Shown here: piece after piece, positions 7,845-16,496 of the stretch
Layout: each line of letters starts with the position of its first letter
Position numbering within the stretch: position 1 is the first letter of the stretch
Source: Ignavibacteriota bacterium
Lineage (GTDB): Bacteria; Bacteroidota; Ignavibacteria; Kapaibacteriales; UBA961
Direction of reading: 5' to 3'
Assembly: GCA_016197185.1 (NCBI GenBank)
Contig: JACPWH010000060.1
Coordinates: 1 to 32,994, forward strand
DNA length: 32,994 nt
Notes under the pieces: generated by a model
Told to the model about the DNA's origin: nothing
Database searches by the model: none
Seen by the model: only the letters and a program-made list of their open reading frames with translations
Made by a program: the position numbers and the translations under genes

Positions 7845-8372
7845 CTACCAATTGTCCTCCGGTACTACTATCGGCTTGTTTTGAGCTACAAGTATCATTT
7901 CGGCAAATTCCCGTACCGCACCATTGCCACCTGTTGCTACGCATATATAATCTGCAACTTCCTTAACAAGTGGAACAGAATCCGCAGGACACGCCGAAAC
8001 TCCCGCAAGCTTGATAGGAGGAATGTCATTTACATCATCGCCGATATATGCTATCTTTTGAAAAGTCAATCCAAGTTTTACGCCAAGTTCCGTAAGGGCA
8101 TATTTCTTGTTTTTGCTTCCTAAAATCACATGTTTGATTCTTAGTTTTTTAGCTCTTGCAGTTACAATTTCGGATAATTCGCTTGTAAGAATAGCAGTTT
8201 GGATTCCAGCCAAATGAAGCAGATTTATTCCCATTCCGTCACGCGTAGAAAAACGTTTGAGTTCCTCACCGTCTCTTGAAAAATACATTGCACTGTCTGT
8301 AAGCGTACCATCCACATCCATTACTACAAGCTCAATTTTCTCTAATTTTTTAAGTAAAATTTGCTGCTCCAT
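7845..8372 (-). CDS. kdsC: 3-deoxy-D-manno-octulosonate 8-phosphate phosphatase (KdsC-like HAD)
   Basis: This is the HAD phosphatase of lipopolysaccharide Kdo synthesis, cytoplasmic and normally tetrameric, removing phosphate from Kdo-8-P. The 175-residue length matches the capless KdsC type. Catalytic motif I is MDVDGTLTD (nucleophile D19, acid D21), motif II is ILTSE (T63, S64), and motif IV is IGDDVNDIPP (D112, D113). The tail AVREFAEMIL is also typical. I start it at 8372, seven codons inside a longer open frame, because AGGGGA lies just upstream. It is divergent from the M28 gene at 8430, with 57 bp between starts. Confidence 0.88.
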   Translation of the reverse strand: MEQQILLKKLEKIELVVMDVDGTLTDSAMYFSRDGEELKRFSTRDGMGINLLHLAGIQTAILTSELSEIVTARAKKLRIKHVILGSKNKKYALTELGVKLGLTFQKIAYIGDDVNDIPPIKLAGVSACPADSVPLVKEVADYICVATGGNGAVREFAEMILVAQNKPIVVPEDNW

Positions 8373-8429
8373 AAAAATTCCCCTAATTTGCAATCAGTTT
8401 CGCGTAGCATTCCACTATATTTTTCAAAC

Positions 8430-9443
8430 ATGCACTCCACAAAAACAATTCCAAACTTTCGGTTTTATGGACTATTAATAGCTGTCTGTTCATCTTTTCT
8501 ATTCGGATGTCCTTCGGAAAAACATCAAATCTCCGAAAAAACAACGAATATGCCACAAGCTGTTATCGAAACAAAAGATACTATTCCGCAGTTTGACGCA
8601 CAAACTGCATATAAATTGGTTGAAAAACAATTAAGTTTTGGTGCACGAGTTCCGGGTTCTCCTGCACACACTTTATGTAGGGAATTTCTGCTTTCTACGG
8701 TCAAAATGTATGCCGATACTGCATTTTTGCAATCATTTAAAGCAGAAATATATGGAAAACCGATAGTGTTTTCAAATATTATTGCAGCGTTCAATCCAAA
8801 ATCAACCAATAGAATCCTTATTTGTGGACATTGGGACAGTCGTCCGCGTTCTGACCAAGACCCAAATCCGGCGGATACCTCAAAAGGATGTCCTGCTGCA
8901 AATGACGGTGCAAGCGGTGTAGCTGTCCTTTTGGAAATAACAAGGATACTTAAAACCTCACATCCTTCAATTGGTATTGATGTGGTTCTTTTCGACGGTG
9001 AAGATTATGGATATGAACATGACCTTGCGAATTATTTTATCGGTGCCAGGCATTATGCAGGGAATCTACCCTTTGCAAAACCGAGTAGTGCAATTTTATT
9101 AGATTTAATCGGTGATAAAGATGCAGAACTGCGCTTCGAGCCGGGTTCGATGAGATCGAACCCTGATGCAATGCGCAAAATATGGGATATCGCATCAAGA
9201 AGAAACTGCAAGTATTTTATTCCTGAAAATGGTAATGGTGTGAGTGATGACCATGATATGCTCATTCAAGCGGGTATCCCGTCGATTGATATTATAGATG
9301 TGAATCTGGTTGGACAAAATGTGCAGAACCCAAGGCGCAAATACTGGCATACAACTCATGACACTATTGAGAATATTTCGGCAGAAACTCTCGGTTGCGT
9401 TGGACAATGCTTACTCGAGTATGTACTTACGTATGGCAAGTAA
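8430..9443 (+). CDS. M28 family lipoprotein, glutaminyl-peptide cyclotransferase-like
   Basis: The protein is 337 residues from the inner ATG at 8430. A longer frame from 8361 would overlap kdsC and bury the signal peptide. The lipobox LFGC (Cys27) makes it a lipoprotein. Zinc-site residues of M28 are visible: H134 in GHWDSR, D159 in AANDGASG, E191 in FDGEDYG, an Asp near 225-229 in LLDLIGDKD, and H307 in YWHTTHDT. Bacteroidota proteins of this layout are annotated as glutaminyl cyclases or zinc aminopeptidases; the sequence does not let me choose. In T9SS bacteria, cyclisation of N-terminal Gln on exported proteins is common, which suits the secreted proteins here. Confidence 0.82.
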   Translation: MHSTKTIPNFRFYGLLIAVCSSFLFGCPSEKHQISEKTTNMPQAVIETKDTIPQFDAQTAYKLVEKQLSFGARVPGSPAHTLCREFLLSTVKMYADTAFLQSFKAEIYGKPIVFSNIIAAFNPKSTNRILICGHWDSRPRSDQDPNPADTSKGCPAANDGASGVAVLLEITRILKTSHPSIGIDVVLFDGEDYGYEHDLANYFIGARHYAGNLPFAKPSSAILLDLIGDKDAELRFEPGSMRSNPDAMRKIWDIASRRNCKYFIPENGNGVSDDHDMLIQAGIPSIDIIDVNLVGQNVQNPRRKYWHTTHDTIENISAETLGCVGQCLLEYVLTYGK

Positions 9444-9616
9444 TCATACCCTTCCGGGTCGGCTCAGGGTGACGTAACTTAATAATTACTAAACTGTTAC
9501 AGAATTGTTATACTGATCTGAATCGAAGCATTCAGATACTTACCTGCCACAAGGTGAAGTATCTAATACGTAAGTTATTGAAAGTAAAATATATAGCCTA
9601 AAATCAATCCTAATCT
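9444..9616. repeat. dispersed GTCA-TGAGC-type repeat fragments
   Basis: GGCTCAGGGTGACGTAACTT near 9463-9482 and TCGAAGCATTCAGATACTTA near 9522-9541 match the two ends of a repeat found again at 21769-21880 and 31376-31416. No gene is present. The prmA start at 9617 has no recognisable promoter within this gap. Confidence 0.6.
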
Positions 9617-10465
9617 ATGCTCAAAAAACAATTTGTAAATCTACATATAGCTATTCCTGAAGAACAATTCGACCTCTCGTATTCAGCACTTGCCGACTTT
9701 CCTTTTGTCGGAATCGAAGAACGCATGGATGAGATTGTCATTACATTTAATGCAATTGATTATACTCCCGAATTTGCCGCTTCGCTTATTGAACGCCTGA
9801 GAGTTTATGGAATTGAAGCAAAAATCCTTTTGGAAGAAGTTATTGATGATAAAAATTGGAATGCCGAATGGGAGGAATCTCTTGAGCCTGTTATTGTCAG
9901 TACCAACGTAGCAATCTCCCCTACCTGGAAAGCTGCCGGTGTTTTGCAACCGATAGTGATTTTGATTAACCCGAAAATGTCTTTTGGAACAGGTTACCAC
10001 CCTACTACACGAATGGTTTGCAGAATGCTGGAAGAAACAGTAAAACCTGCTTCACGATGGATTGATGCAGGAACAGGAACAGGAGTGCTGGCAATCCTTG
10101 CTGCAAAACTTGGAGCGGAATATTGTTTAGCATTTGATAATGATGAATGGTCGGTAGAAAACTCAAAAGAGAATATCACCCTCAATAGAACAGACGAACA
10201 AATTGAATGTTCACAACAAGATGTCTTTACAGTTGAATTACCAATGTCTGACGGTATTTGTGCTAATCTCTATAGAAATTTATTGATTCCAAATTTCCCA
10301 AAATTCTATCAAACACTCAAAAGTCCCGACGGTACTCTTATCGTTTCGGGAATTTTGAAGTATGATGTAGATGAAATAATCTCGGAAGCAGAAGCTGTTT
10401 CATTCAAACATATTCACACTGAATTGGAGAATGAATGGGCTGCAATCCGTTTTACCAAAACATAG
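9617..10465 (+). CDS. prmA: ribosomal protein L11 methyltransferase
   Basis: PrmA trimethylates ribosomal protein L11 using S-adenosylmethionine. The 282-residue product has the small N-terminal L11-recognition domain (about 1-85), the linker signature NPKMSFGTGYHPTTRM (119-134), and the SAM-binding motif DAGTGTGVLAI (150-160), followed by the acidic strand-2 end FDNDEWSV. Length is slightly under the E. coli enzyme (about 293). Six bases after its stop the Ppx/GppA gene begins, so the two are likely co-transcribed. Confidence 0.92.
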   Translation: MLKKQFVNLHIAIPEEQFDLSYSALADFPFVGIEERMDEIVITFNAIDYTPEFAASLIERLRVYGIEAKILLEEVIDDKNWNAEWEESLEPVIVSTNVAISPTWKAAGVLQPIVILINPKMSFGTGYHPTTRMVCRMLEETVKPASRWIDAGTGTGVLAILAAKLGAEYCLAFDNDEWSVENSKENITLNRTDEQIECSQQDVFTVELPMSDGICANLYRNLLIPNFPKFYQTLKSPDGTLIVSGILKYDVDEIISEAEAVSFKHIHTELENEWAAIRFTKT

Positions 10466-10471
10466 ATTATT

Positions 10472-11377
10472 ATGAAAAATCATAGAATAGCATCGGTTGA
10501 TATTGGAACAAATACGCTCTTGATGACAATAGCCGATGTATCCGAGAACGGCATGGAAGTCATTGACGACATTCATTCCATTGCACGGCTCGGGCAGAAT
10601 GTGGATTCATCCAAAACCATTCAGCCTGATGCAATTAAACGGGCAGTTGACATCCTTCATAGATACAAGGCTCGGATTACTGAACTTGGGGTCGATAAAA
10701 TTCGTGCAGTTGGAACAAGCTGCCTGCGTGATGCTGACAACAGAGAAGAAGTCTGTAAGGAATTAGAGGCGGCTCTTGGAAACCCTATTGAGGTAATTAC
10801 CGGAGATGAAGAAGCTCGGCTCTGTTTCATCGGCACTGTAGAAAATGATGAACCTACCACTGTTCTTGACATCGGAGGCGGCAGCACCGAAATAATAAGC
10901 GGGAAAGGAAATACCATCTCGTTCCGCACAAGTTTGGATATAGGTGCAGTACGGCTCACGGAAAAATATTTCCGCAATTTACCACCTACCACCTCACAGG
11001 TTCAAACGGCTTTTGACGAAGTGCGAGAATCAATTTATACGATTGACAAGGAATTGTTTTATCCACTTAGAGTAGTTGCCGGTACACCCACTACCCTTGC
11101 TGCGGTGTGTTTGGGGATTGATACATTTGATGCTTCGAAAATCCATAATTACCCTTTAAGCACTCTCAGCGTTCATATACTTCTCAGGCAATTAGTCGAT
11201 TCAACATTCGACGAACTTACAGCTATGACCGGGGTGCACCCGGGTCGCGCAGATATTCTTCCGGCAGGAACACTTATCCTCCATGAATTCTTGCGTTACA
11301 CAGACCAATTGAAATGTATGGTGAGTGTAAAGGGGTTACGCTATGGGGTGTTGAAGGAAATGGCAGCAGGATTGTGA
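10472..11377 (+). CDS. Ppx/GppA family exopolyphosphatase, short form
   Basis: The 301-residue ASKHA-fold phosphatase has the phosphate-1 motif VDIGTNTLLMTIAD (9-22), the middle AVGTSCLRDADN, the GDEEARLCFIG segment and phosphate-2 motif VLDIGGGSTEI. Family members hydrolyse polyphosphate and/or pppGpp; which substrate applies cannot be told here. It has only the catalytic domains, without the C-terminal HD-like domain of the about 500-residue proteobacterial Ppx, as is common in Bacteroidota and actinobacteria. It follows prmA with a 6-bp gap. Confidence 0.88.
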   Translation: MKNHRIASVDIGTNTLLMTIADVSENGMEVIDDIHSIARLGQNVDSSKTIQPDAIKRAVDILHRYKARITELGVDKIRAVGTSCLRDADNREEVCKELEAALGNPIEVITGDEEARLCFIGTVENDEPTTVLDIGGGSTEIISGKGNTISFRTSLDIGAVRLTEKYFRNLPPTTSQVQTAFDEVRESIYTIDKELFYPLRVVAGTPTTLAAVCLGIDTFDASKIHNYPLSTLSVHILLRQLVDSTFDELTAMTGVHPGRADILPAGTLILHEFLRYTDQLKCMVSVKGLRYGVLKEMAAGL

Positions 11378-11880
11378 ATATGGATGTATGTAACGAACCG
11401 GGGTATGTCGAAGGGTTCAATTACTTGCAATGTATTCATAAGTAAATGCAATCAAAAAGTATTTGTATGCTTCGACTACATTGTAAATGTCATCTTCTAA
11501 TTTGCAGATAAAACAACTGTCCTGTCATGCTGAACTCGTTTCAGCATCCCGTATGAACGTTGAAATTTAGCAAACATAAATTAGCATGACAGAACAGCAG
11601 AGGAGCCCCTGAATCGAGTTCAGGGTGACAGGGGTGAACGTCGTACTCCAATGCCACTGTACAATTTTGCAGGCGGCTTTCGTGACTATCCTGAACTCTG
11701 CATCACAAATATGTTTCCATTTAAGTCCGGCGTAATACTTGACCTAAATATAAACCATCTGATTATTTTTAGGAAACCTTCTTTGATTGAGGTTTAAAAG
11801 TCCTTGTATTTCCCTATATTGTATTTTTTGTACTCAAACTATTTTTCTTGTGTTGCACTTACTTTTTCAATGAGGTTACT
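11378..11880. repeat. 503-bp intergenic region with an inverted repeat pair
   Basis: There is no gene. CTGTCATGCTGAACTCG near 11521-11538 and CGAGTTCAGGGTGACAG near 11614-11630 form an inverted pair (15 of 17 positions match) of the same family as other GTCA-TGA repeats in the window. The remainder is unremarkable AT-rich DNA leading to the gene at 11881. TATTTTTTG near 11820-11829 resembles a -7 box with one extra base, but no good -33 box goes with it. Confidence 0.6.
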
Positions 11881-13848
11881 ATGAAAATTGCTTCTTTGTT
11901 TGGTGTTTCGCTTCTGTCATTTTTACTTGTCATAAGTTCGAACGAGCTTACCGGGCAAGATAAAAGCTGGACTACTGATGTTTCTGTAGCAACAAAAATT
12001 GCAGGACTGAAAGGTGCACGCGTTAACATGGTAGATATTAACAACGACAATTACCCGGATATGTTTGTACAGGAAGAATTAGGAGCAAAGCTCTCCACTC
12101 GCGCTCGCAACATGAAAATCTACCTCAATCAACAAGACCCTAATTCGAATTTTAAAGGTGACAGGATTTTTGTGGATGTAACGGAGCAATCAGGTGTATG
12201 GGTGCACCCAACCATTCCGGACAGCAGCCGGGTGATTGACATTGCACTTATGGCTGACCTCAACAACGACGGTAATATAGACCTTGTAACAGGACCTTAT
12301 TACGACAGATTGGAAAACTTCAAGTTTCCCGATGACCGTTGTGAAGTGATGCTCGGCGACGGCAAGGGACATTTCACCCTTGTTAAAAACAACGGATTGC
12401 ACGAACTCGGTCTGCTTAATTGTGCAGGGTTTACCTTTTTTGATTACGACTTGGACGGAGTTTTGGATTTGTATATTGCTACTTGGTTCAAAGATAAGAA
12501 TCTCAATTATACACAGGGAAACAATTTAGGATTCATGCCTGACTACTTGCTGAGAGGTAACGGCGACGGCACGTTTACCGATGTATCGGAAGAAACAGGA
12601 ATCTCATCTGTGGAATTCCCGATGTACGGTGCAACTGCTATGGATTGGAATAATGACGGGTGGATTGACATTCTTACATCAGCCTATTGCAGAAGCGGTG
12701 GAAACCTTTGGAAGAACAATAAGAACGGTTCATTTACAGACGTAGCCTCAACTATTGGTTATACTTCACAGCTTAGGGGCGGAGATAATGGTCAGCCTTT
12801 ATGCCAATGGGCAGTGGTTCCTGCCGATTTTGATAATGACGGTGATATAGATTTACTGCAAGCATTCGTACATGGGGGTGTCGATCCAAGCGAAGGACAT
12901 TCCACCATTTCCGTTAATCAAGGTGAAGCTACCGGATACAAACTCAAGTGGGACTTAACCAGGCTTCAACGTAAGAACCCGCAATCCACCCATCTTGGAG
13001 ACATGGACGCAGCATGGTTTGATTTTGATAACGACGGTTGGCAGGACTGCGCTTACGGCGAGAATGTATATGTACCGGCAACAGACAGGGTATTTATGTT
13101 TCATCAGAACCCTACCTCACACTCATTCGAAGACATGACCGAAGCAATCGGAATGTTAAGTTATAAACCCTGCTACATTACACGTCCCAACGATTATGAT
13201 TTGGACGGTGATGAAGATATGATGATCGGTTGGGGCAGCGGGCTTGCACTTCTCAGAAACAATGTAGGACGTTCTAACAACAATGTGGAAGTGAAACTTA
13301 TCGCACCTGCAGAAGTGAATCATGATTGTATCGGTGCAAGAATTACAGTGTATGCCGGAGGCATGGCTCAGATCAGGGATGTTCTTACGGGACAAGGACA
13401 TTTCGGAGCACAGCAGCCGCTCGAAAAGATTATCGGTATCGGGCAAAGCACAAAAATCGACTCGATAGTAATTCACTGGCCTCACGAAACACTTGCAAAT
13501 ACAGTAGTTGTCAATCCTCCTATCAATCGTTTTCTAATTATCGGTCAAGAAGGAATCAAAGGTATTATTCAAGGTGTGGGAGAAGAATCTGTGGTCGACA
13601 AAGAATCGCTTTCACTTGTCCCGAACCCTGCAAAGGATTTGGTTCACCTTATAATTCCTGAATCTGCACATACAGGCGGAACAATTACATTGACGGATGT
13701 TCTGGGTGAAACTGTTCTGATAACTCCCCTGCCTCCACAAACATTTGACATGGTACTTCCACTTTCAACTGTAGCCGAAGGGATGTATATGATGATTGTA
13801 AGACTCAATAACGGCTCAATATTCAGCAAATCCTTTATCAAAAGGTAA
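11881..13848 (+). CDS. secreted FG-GAP/VCBS repeat protein with ASPIC/UnbV region and T9SS tail
   Basis: The 655-residue protein starts at ATG 11881, eleven codons inside a longer frame, where the signal peptide begins (MKIASLFGVSLLSFLLV). At least seven calcium-binding-like loops follow: DINNDNYPD, DLNNDGNID, DYDLDGVLD, DWNNDGWID, DFDNDGDID, DFDNDGWQD and DYDLDGDED. They mark an FG-GAP beta-propeller. An ASPIC/UnbV-like segment (GARITVYAGG, VLTGQGHFGAQQP, IDSIVIHWP) is next. The end (LVPNPAKDLVHLII, VAEGMYMMIVRLNNG, FSKSFIKR) is a type A T9SS sorting domain. A surface adhesin or binding role is plausible. The lipoprotein gene at 13887 follows within 38 bp. Confidence 0.85.
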   Translation: MKIASLFGVSLLSFLLVISSNELTGQDKSWTTDVSVATKIAGLKGARVNMVDINNDNYPDMFVQEELGAKLSTRARNMKIYLNQQDPNSNFKGDRIFVDVTEQSGVWVHPTIPDSSRVIDIALMADLNNDGNIDLVTGPYYDRLENFKFPDDRCEVMLGDGKGHFTLVKNNGLHELGLLNCAGFTFFDYDLDGVLDLYIATWFKDKNLNYTQGNNLGFMPDYLLRGNGDGTFTDVSEETGISSVEFPMYGATAMDWNNDGWIDILTSAYCRSGGNLWKNNKNGSFTDVASTIGYTSQLRGGDNGQPLCQWAVVPADFDNDGDIDLLQAFVHGGVDPSEGHSTISVNQGEATGYKLKWDLTRLQRKNPQSTHLGDMDAAWFDFDNDGWQDCAYGENVYVPATDRVFMFHQNPTSHSFEDMTEAIGMLSYKPCYITRPNDYDLDGDEDMMIGWGSGLALLRNNVGRSNNNVEVKLIAPAEVNHDCIGARITVYAGGMAQIRDVLTGQGHFGAQQPLEKIIGIGQSTKIDSIVIHWPHETLANTVVVNPPINRFLIIGQEGIKGIIQGVGEESVVDKESLSLVPNPAKDLVHLIIPESAHTGGTITLTDVLGETVLITPLPPQTFDMVLPLSTVAEGMYMMIVRLNNGSIFSKSFIKR

Positions 13849-13886
13849 TGCACTTTTATTTCACTATATTTTTACCGGAGAAATTT

Positions 13887-14435
13887 ATGAGAAATGTTTT
13901 CTCAATTACACTAACCTTGTTTGTATTGGTTATAATTGGAGGTTGTTCAAGTACAACCGATTCTACTGTGACTTCTGTAAAGTCAGACGACTTTAAAGGA
14001 GAATGGACGGTGCTATATAAGGGTTTGGTAGAAGAAGTTGAAGTTGATGTTCTTACTGAGCAATACACAGGTACAAGAATCATTTTAAGTAGTTTAGGTG
14101 ACGTTGATAACTTATATTTTCTAACAGCAAAAACCGAAGGCAGCACTCTTAGCGGTATATCGGTTGGGTCATTAGGATATAAACCTTACAGCCAAACCAT
14201 AACATACCCCGCAGACAGTATTTGGAACTCAACCCCAAACCCTGATTTCGTGTTCGCCAGTGCGGATTACTATTATCACGACATCAGGGGAAAACTTGAA
14301 CTCACAATGAGTAAAGATGGCAAATCATTCACCGGTATCTACAGAGAAGCAGTAGAAGGTGTGGTACCTCCTTCTCAGACAGAGAGAAAATGGGTTTTGC
14401 GTTCGAAAACTGAATTTACCGGGACTCGGCAATAG
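13887..14435 (+). CDS. hypothetical lipoprotein
   Basis: The 182-residue product begins at ATG 13887, preceded by GGAG at good spacing. A longer frame from 13848 overlaps the upstream stop and spoils the signal peptide. The lipobox is IGGC (Cys20). The mature part looks like an all-beta small domain (FKGEWTVLYKGLVEEVEVDV, LELTMSKDGKSFTGIYREA), similar in style to lipocalin-like Bacteroidota lipoproteins, but I cannot name a family. It is likely in an operon with the FG-GAP protein and is followed by the hairpin at 14495-14522. Confidence 0.7.
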   Translation: MRNVFSITLTLFVLVIIGGCSSTTDSTVTSVKSDDFKGEWTVLYKGLVEEVEVDVLTEQYTGTRIILSSLGDVDNLYFLTAKTEGSTLSGISVGSLGYKPYSQTITYPADSIWNSTPNPDFVFASADYYYHDIRGKLELTMSKDGKSFTGIYREAVEGVVPPSQTERKWVLRSKTEFTGTRQ

Positions 14436-14494
14436 ATTCATAGGGATTTAGGTCAGGTAGGTTATTACAACCGACCTTCCATTTAGCAGGAACG

Positions 14495-14522
14495 AAAGTC
14501 AGGTGTAACAGCACCTGACTTT
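14495..14522 (+). terminator. hairpin, probable terminator
   Basis: AAAGTCAGGTG (14495-14505) pairs perfectly with CACCTGACTTT (14512-14522) around TAACAG. The T-run after it is short (TTTATGTATAT), so termination is likely but not certain. A second, imperfect hairpin (AGGTAGGTT/AACCGACCT) lies just upstream, near 14456-14478. Confidence 0.6.
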
Positions 14523-14572
14523 ATGTATATAGGACACGATACTCATTTCCTTTAATGACATTTCTATAATGT

Positions 14573-14677
14573 TTGTCATTCTGAACGTTAGTGAAGAATC
14601 TCCGTTAGCGTATCCGACCTACAGATTCTTACGTTCTAACGGAGATTCTACGGTCTAAGAATCCCTAAGAATGACAA
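14573..14677. repeat. 105-bp element with terminal inverted repeats (MITE-like)
   Basis: Perfect 10-bp ends, TTGTCATTCT (14573-14582) and AGAATGACAA (14668-14677), flank a perfect internal 13-bp inverted repeat, GAATCTCCGTTAG (14596-14608) with CTAACGGAGATTC (14636-14648). There is no coding capacity. It lies in the 314-bp gap between the lipoprotein gene and the UPF0104 gene. Confidence 0.75.
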
Positions 14678-14749
14678 TTTTAAGTATTTTATTTCTAATA
14701 TCATTGCATTAGTTTATTGACGACTTTTCGACTATCAGGAACGCTCTTA

Positions 14750-15784
14750 ATGACACAAAAGACAAAATCCGCGCTTAGAATCACTCTCAGCATCCTGCTC
14801 GTTGTCGGCTCGCTGTATTATGCGCAGAGTGGAATTGACCTCGGCGCACTGATGGTTTCCCTCAAAAGGGCTAACTATTGGTGGGTATTGGCAACTATTC
14901 CGGTTATTCTGTTCTCCCATTGGCTACGTGCTTTGAGGTGGAAAACGATGCTCAAACCAACATTGAAGGATGCGAAGTTATCGGATTTGTTCTCGGCTGT
15001 GATGGTAGGCTATGCCGTTAATAATGTACTTCCTAAAGGCGGGGAATTTTTGCGTCCGCTTGTTTTTAGCAGGCGTGAGAAAGTGTCGTTTTCGCTTGTG
15101 ATGGCAACCATAATATTGGAACGGTTCATCTTTGATATGCCTGTAACGCTTATGATGGCAGCAGGTGTCTTTCTTTTCATGCGCAATGATATTGCAATTG
15201 CCTACCCAAACTTTACGCTTTCGCAACTGACGGGCATGGGTGTATTGGTTGCGGTTGTTTCGGCGTTTATTCTTGTGCTTGTATTATATCCAAGTCTTAC
15301 CGAATGGATATTGCAACACACAATCAGACGTTATTCACAAAGGGTTTATCTGCGGTTTCATCAACTTGTAGAATCATTCAGACGCGGATTTGAAATCGTT
15401 AAATCTCCGTCGCAATACTACCGCCTGATATTGGAATCCCTCGCTATATGGTTCGTGTATATTATTCCGATGTGGATGACATTCTATGCGTTCGGTTTTG
15501 ACACGTCGTTGGGTTTGGATTTTGGAGATGCTACCTTCCTGTTCATTATAGGGACAATTGCCTTTATTCTCCCTGCACCCGGTGGAGTGGGCTTATTCCA
15601 CACACTCGTTGCAGGTGCAATGATAAAACTTTACCGTATGGATGGTGCAGAAGCCCTTGCTTACGCTACACTTACACACGGAGTAGGGTATTTAATCACA
15701 TCGCTTGTGGGCGGGTTTTACTTTATTATGGAGAATAAGGGGCATCATTTGCCTGTGGTGACAGCGAGTGAGGAAGCGGGATAG
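14750..15784 (+). CDS. UPF0104 / lysylphosphatidylglycerol synthase TM-region family membrane protein
   Basis: The 344-residue polytopic membrane protein has about eight helices. Typical features are SHWLRALRWKTML near residue 55-67, NNVLPKGGEFLRPLVFSR (the conserved N-x-x-[LF]-P-x-[RK]-x-G-E signature), ILERFIFDM, and PAPGGVGLFHTLVAGAM near the C-terminus. Members include YbhN, AglD and the flippase part of MprF, and act in lipid or glycolipid handling. The substrate is unknown. I start at ATG 14750, as the longer frame from 14717 uses a non-ATG start and adds nothing conserved. The repeat array begins about 13 bp after its stop. Confidence 0.82.
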   Translation: MTQKTKSALRITLSILLVVGSLYYAQSGIDLGALMVSLKRANYWWVLATIPVILFSHWLRALRWKTMLKPTLKDAKLSDLFSAVMVGYAVNNVLPKGGEFLRPLVFSRREKVSFSLVMATIILERFIFDMPVTLMMAAGVFLFMRNDIAIAYPNFTLSQLTGMGVLVAVVSAFILVLVLYPSLTEWILQHTIRRYSQRVYLRFHQLVESFRRGFEIVKSPSQYYRLILESLAIWFVYIIPMWMTFYAFGFDTSLGLDFGDATFLFIIGTIAFILPAPGGVGLFHTLVAGAMIKLYRMDGAEALAYATLTHGVGYLITSLVGGFYFIMENKGHHLPVVTASEEAG

Positions 15785-15796
15785 TTGTCTTTCTTA

Positions 15797-16206
15797 AAAT
15801 CCCGTTAGGGATGTAATATCGGTAGAAAAAACAATCTACGCCACCTCTTATAATCCCGTTAGGGATGATATATCGGTAGATAACGCAGCCCCCATCACCC
15901 TCTTATAATCCCGTTAGGGATGTAATATCGGTAGAAAAATAATCCACGCCACCTCTTAATCCCGTTAGGGATGATATATCGGTAGGAAACGCAATCCCCA
16001 ATCCCCCTCTTATAATCCCGTTAGGGATGATATATCGGTAGATAACGCATCCCCAATCCCCCTCTTATAATCCTGTTAGGGATGACATATCGGTAGGAAA
16101 CGCAATCCCCAATCCCCCTCTTATAATCCCGTTAGGGATGAAATATCGGTAGAAATCAATACACAGCCCCCGTCTTAAAATCCCGTTAGGGATGAAATAT
16201 CGGTAT
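15797..16206 (+). repeat. eight tandem stem-loop repeat units, 51-56 bp period
   Basis: The unit core is CCCGTTAGGG followed by ATGAWATATCGGTAG. Cores begin at 15801, 15855, 15910, 15961, 16017, 16072 (CCT variant), 16128 and 16182. Spacing is 54, 55, 51, 56, 55, 56 and 54 bp. The segments between cores are also related to each other (for example GCAATCCCCAATCCCCCTCT recurs), so they are not independent spacers. The last unit pairs with an inverted copy at 16216-16238. Confidence 0.92.
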
Positions 16207-16292
16207 CCGCACAAAACCGATATGCCGTCCCTAACGGGACTTTGCTGTCGTGGTGTGCCATTTTCTACCGATATTTCGCCCCTATGGGGGCT
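16182..16292. repeat. inverted copies closing the array into a large hairpin
   Basis: CCCGTTAGGGA...ATATCGGT (16182-16204) pairs with ACCGATAT...TCCCTAACGGG (16216-16238), with a four-base mismatch in the middle of the stem. A second inverted unit, TACCGATATTTCGCCCC with TATGGGGGC, lies at 16266-16289 and has a CCCC/GGGG stem in place of CCC/GGG. Confidence 0.8.
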
Positions 16293-16315
16293 TGAGGAAA
16301 CCTTATACTGTAATC

Positions 16316-16390
16316 TATTTCCCCGAAGGGGATAAATCTCAATAGCAATGCAAACCCAAGAAACGACAAAGCTCCATAGGAGCGACATAG
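16316..16390. repeat. composite stem-loop element, copy A
   Basis: CCCCGAAGGGG followed by ATAAATCTCAATAGCAATGC, then AAACCCAAGAAACGACAAAG and CTCCATAGGAGCGACATAGG. It is the reverse complement of 2984-3057 with few changes, and is repeated with more divergence at 16497-16570. Confidence 0.8.
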
Positions 16391-16421
16391 GAATTTATCA
16401 GGCGAACAATAGTCTATTTAG

Positions 16422-16485
16422 TTTGTCTCGAAACTTTGTCTCGTAATTACTATGTATAGTTTCGAGACATAATTTCGAGACAAAG
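16422..16485. repeat. TTTGTCTCG palindrome, left of the R-M cassette (first copy)
   Basis: TTTGTCTCGAAAC is followed by TTTGTCTCGTAATTACTATG, then ATAGTTTCGAGACATAATTT and CGAGACAAAG. The halves pair around an AT-rich centre. Confidence 0.85.
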
Positions 16486-16496
16486 GTTTTCTATTT

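Noticed and set aside
15797-16206. CRISPR array
   Set aside because: Regular spacing is suggestive, but the between-core segments resemble each other, the cores contain a varied stem-loop unit that also occurs singly and inverted elsewhere, and no cas genes are present.
16065-16388. 107-codon minus-strand reading frame with repeated RYFIPNGI peptides
   Set aside because: It is the translation of the tandem and composite repeats; it has no independent coding signature and repeats in step with the DNA units.
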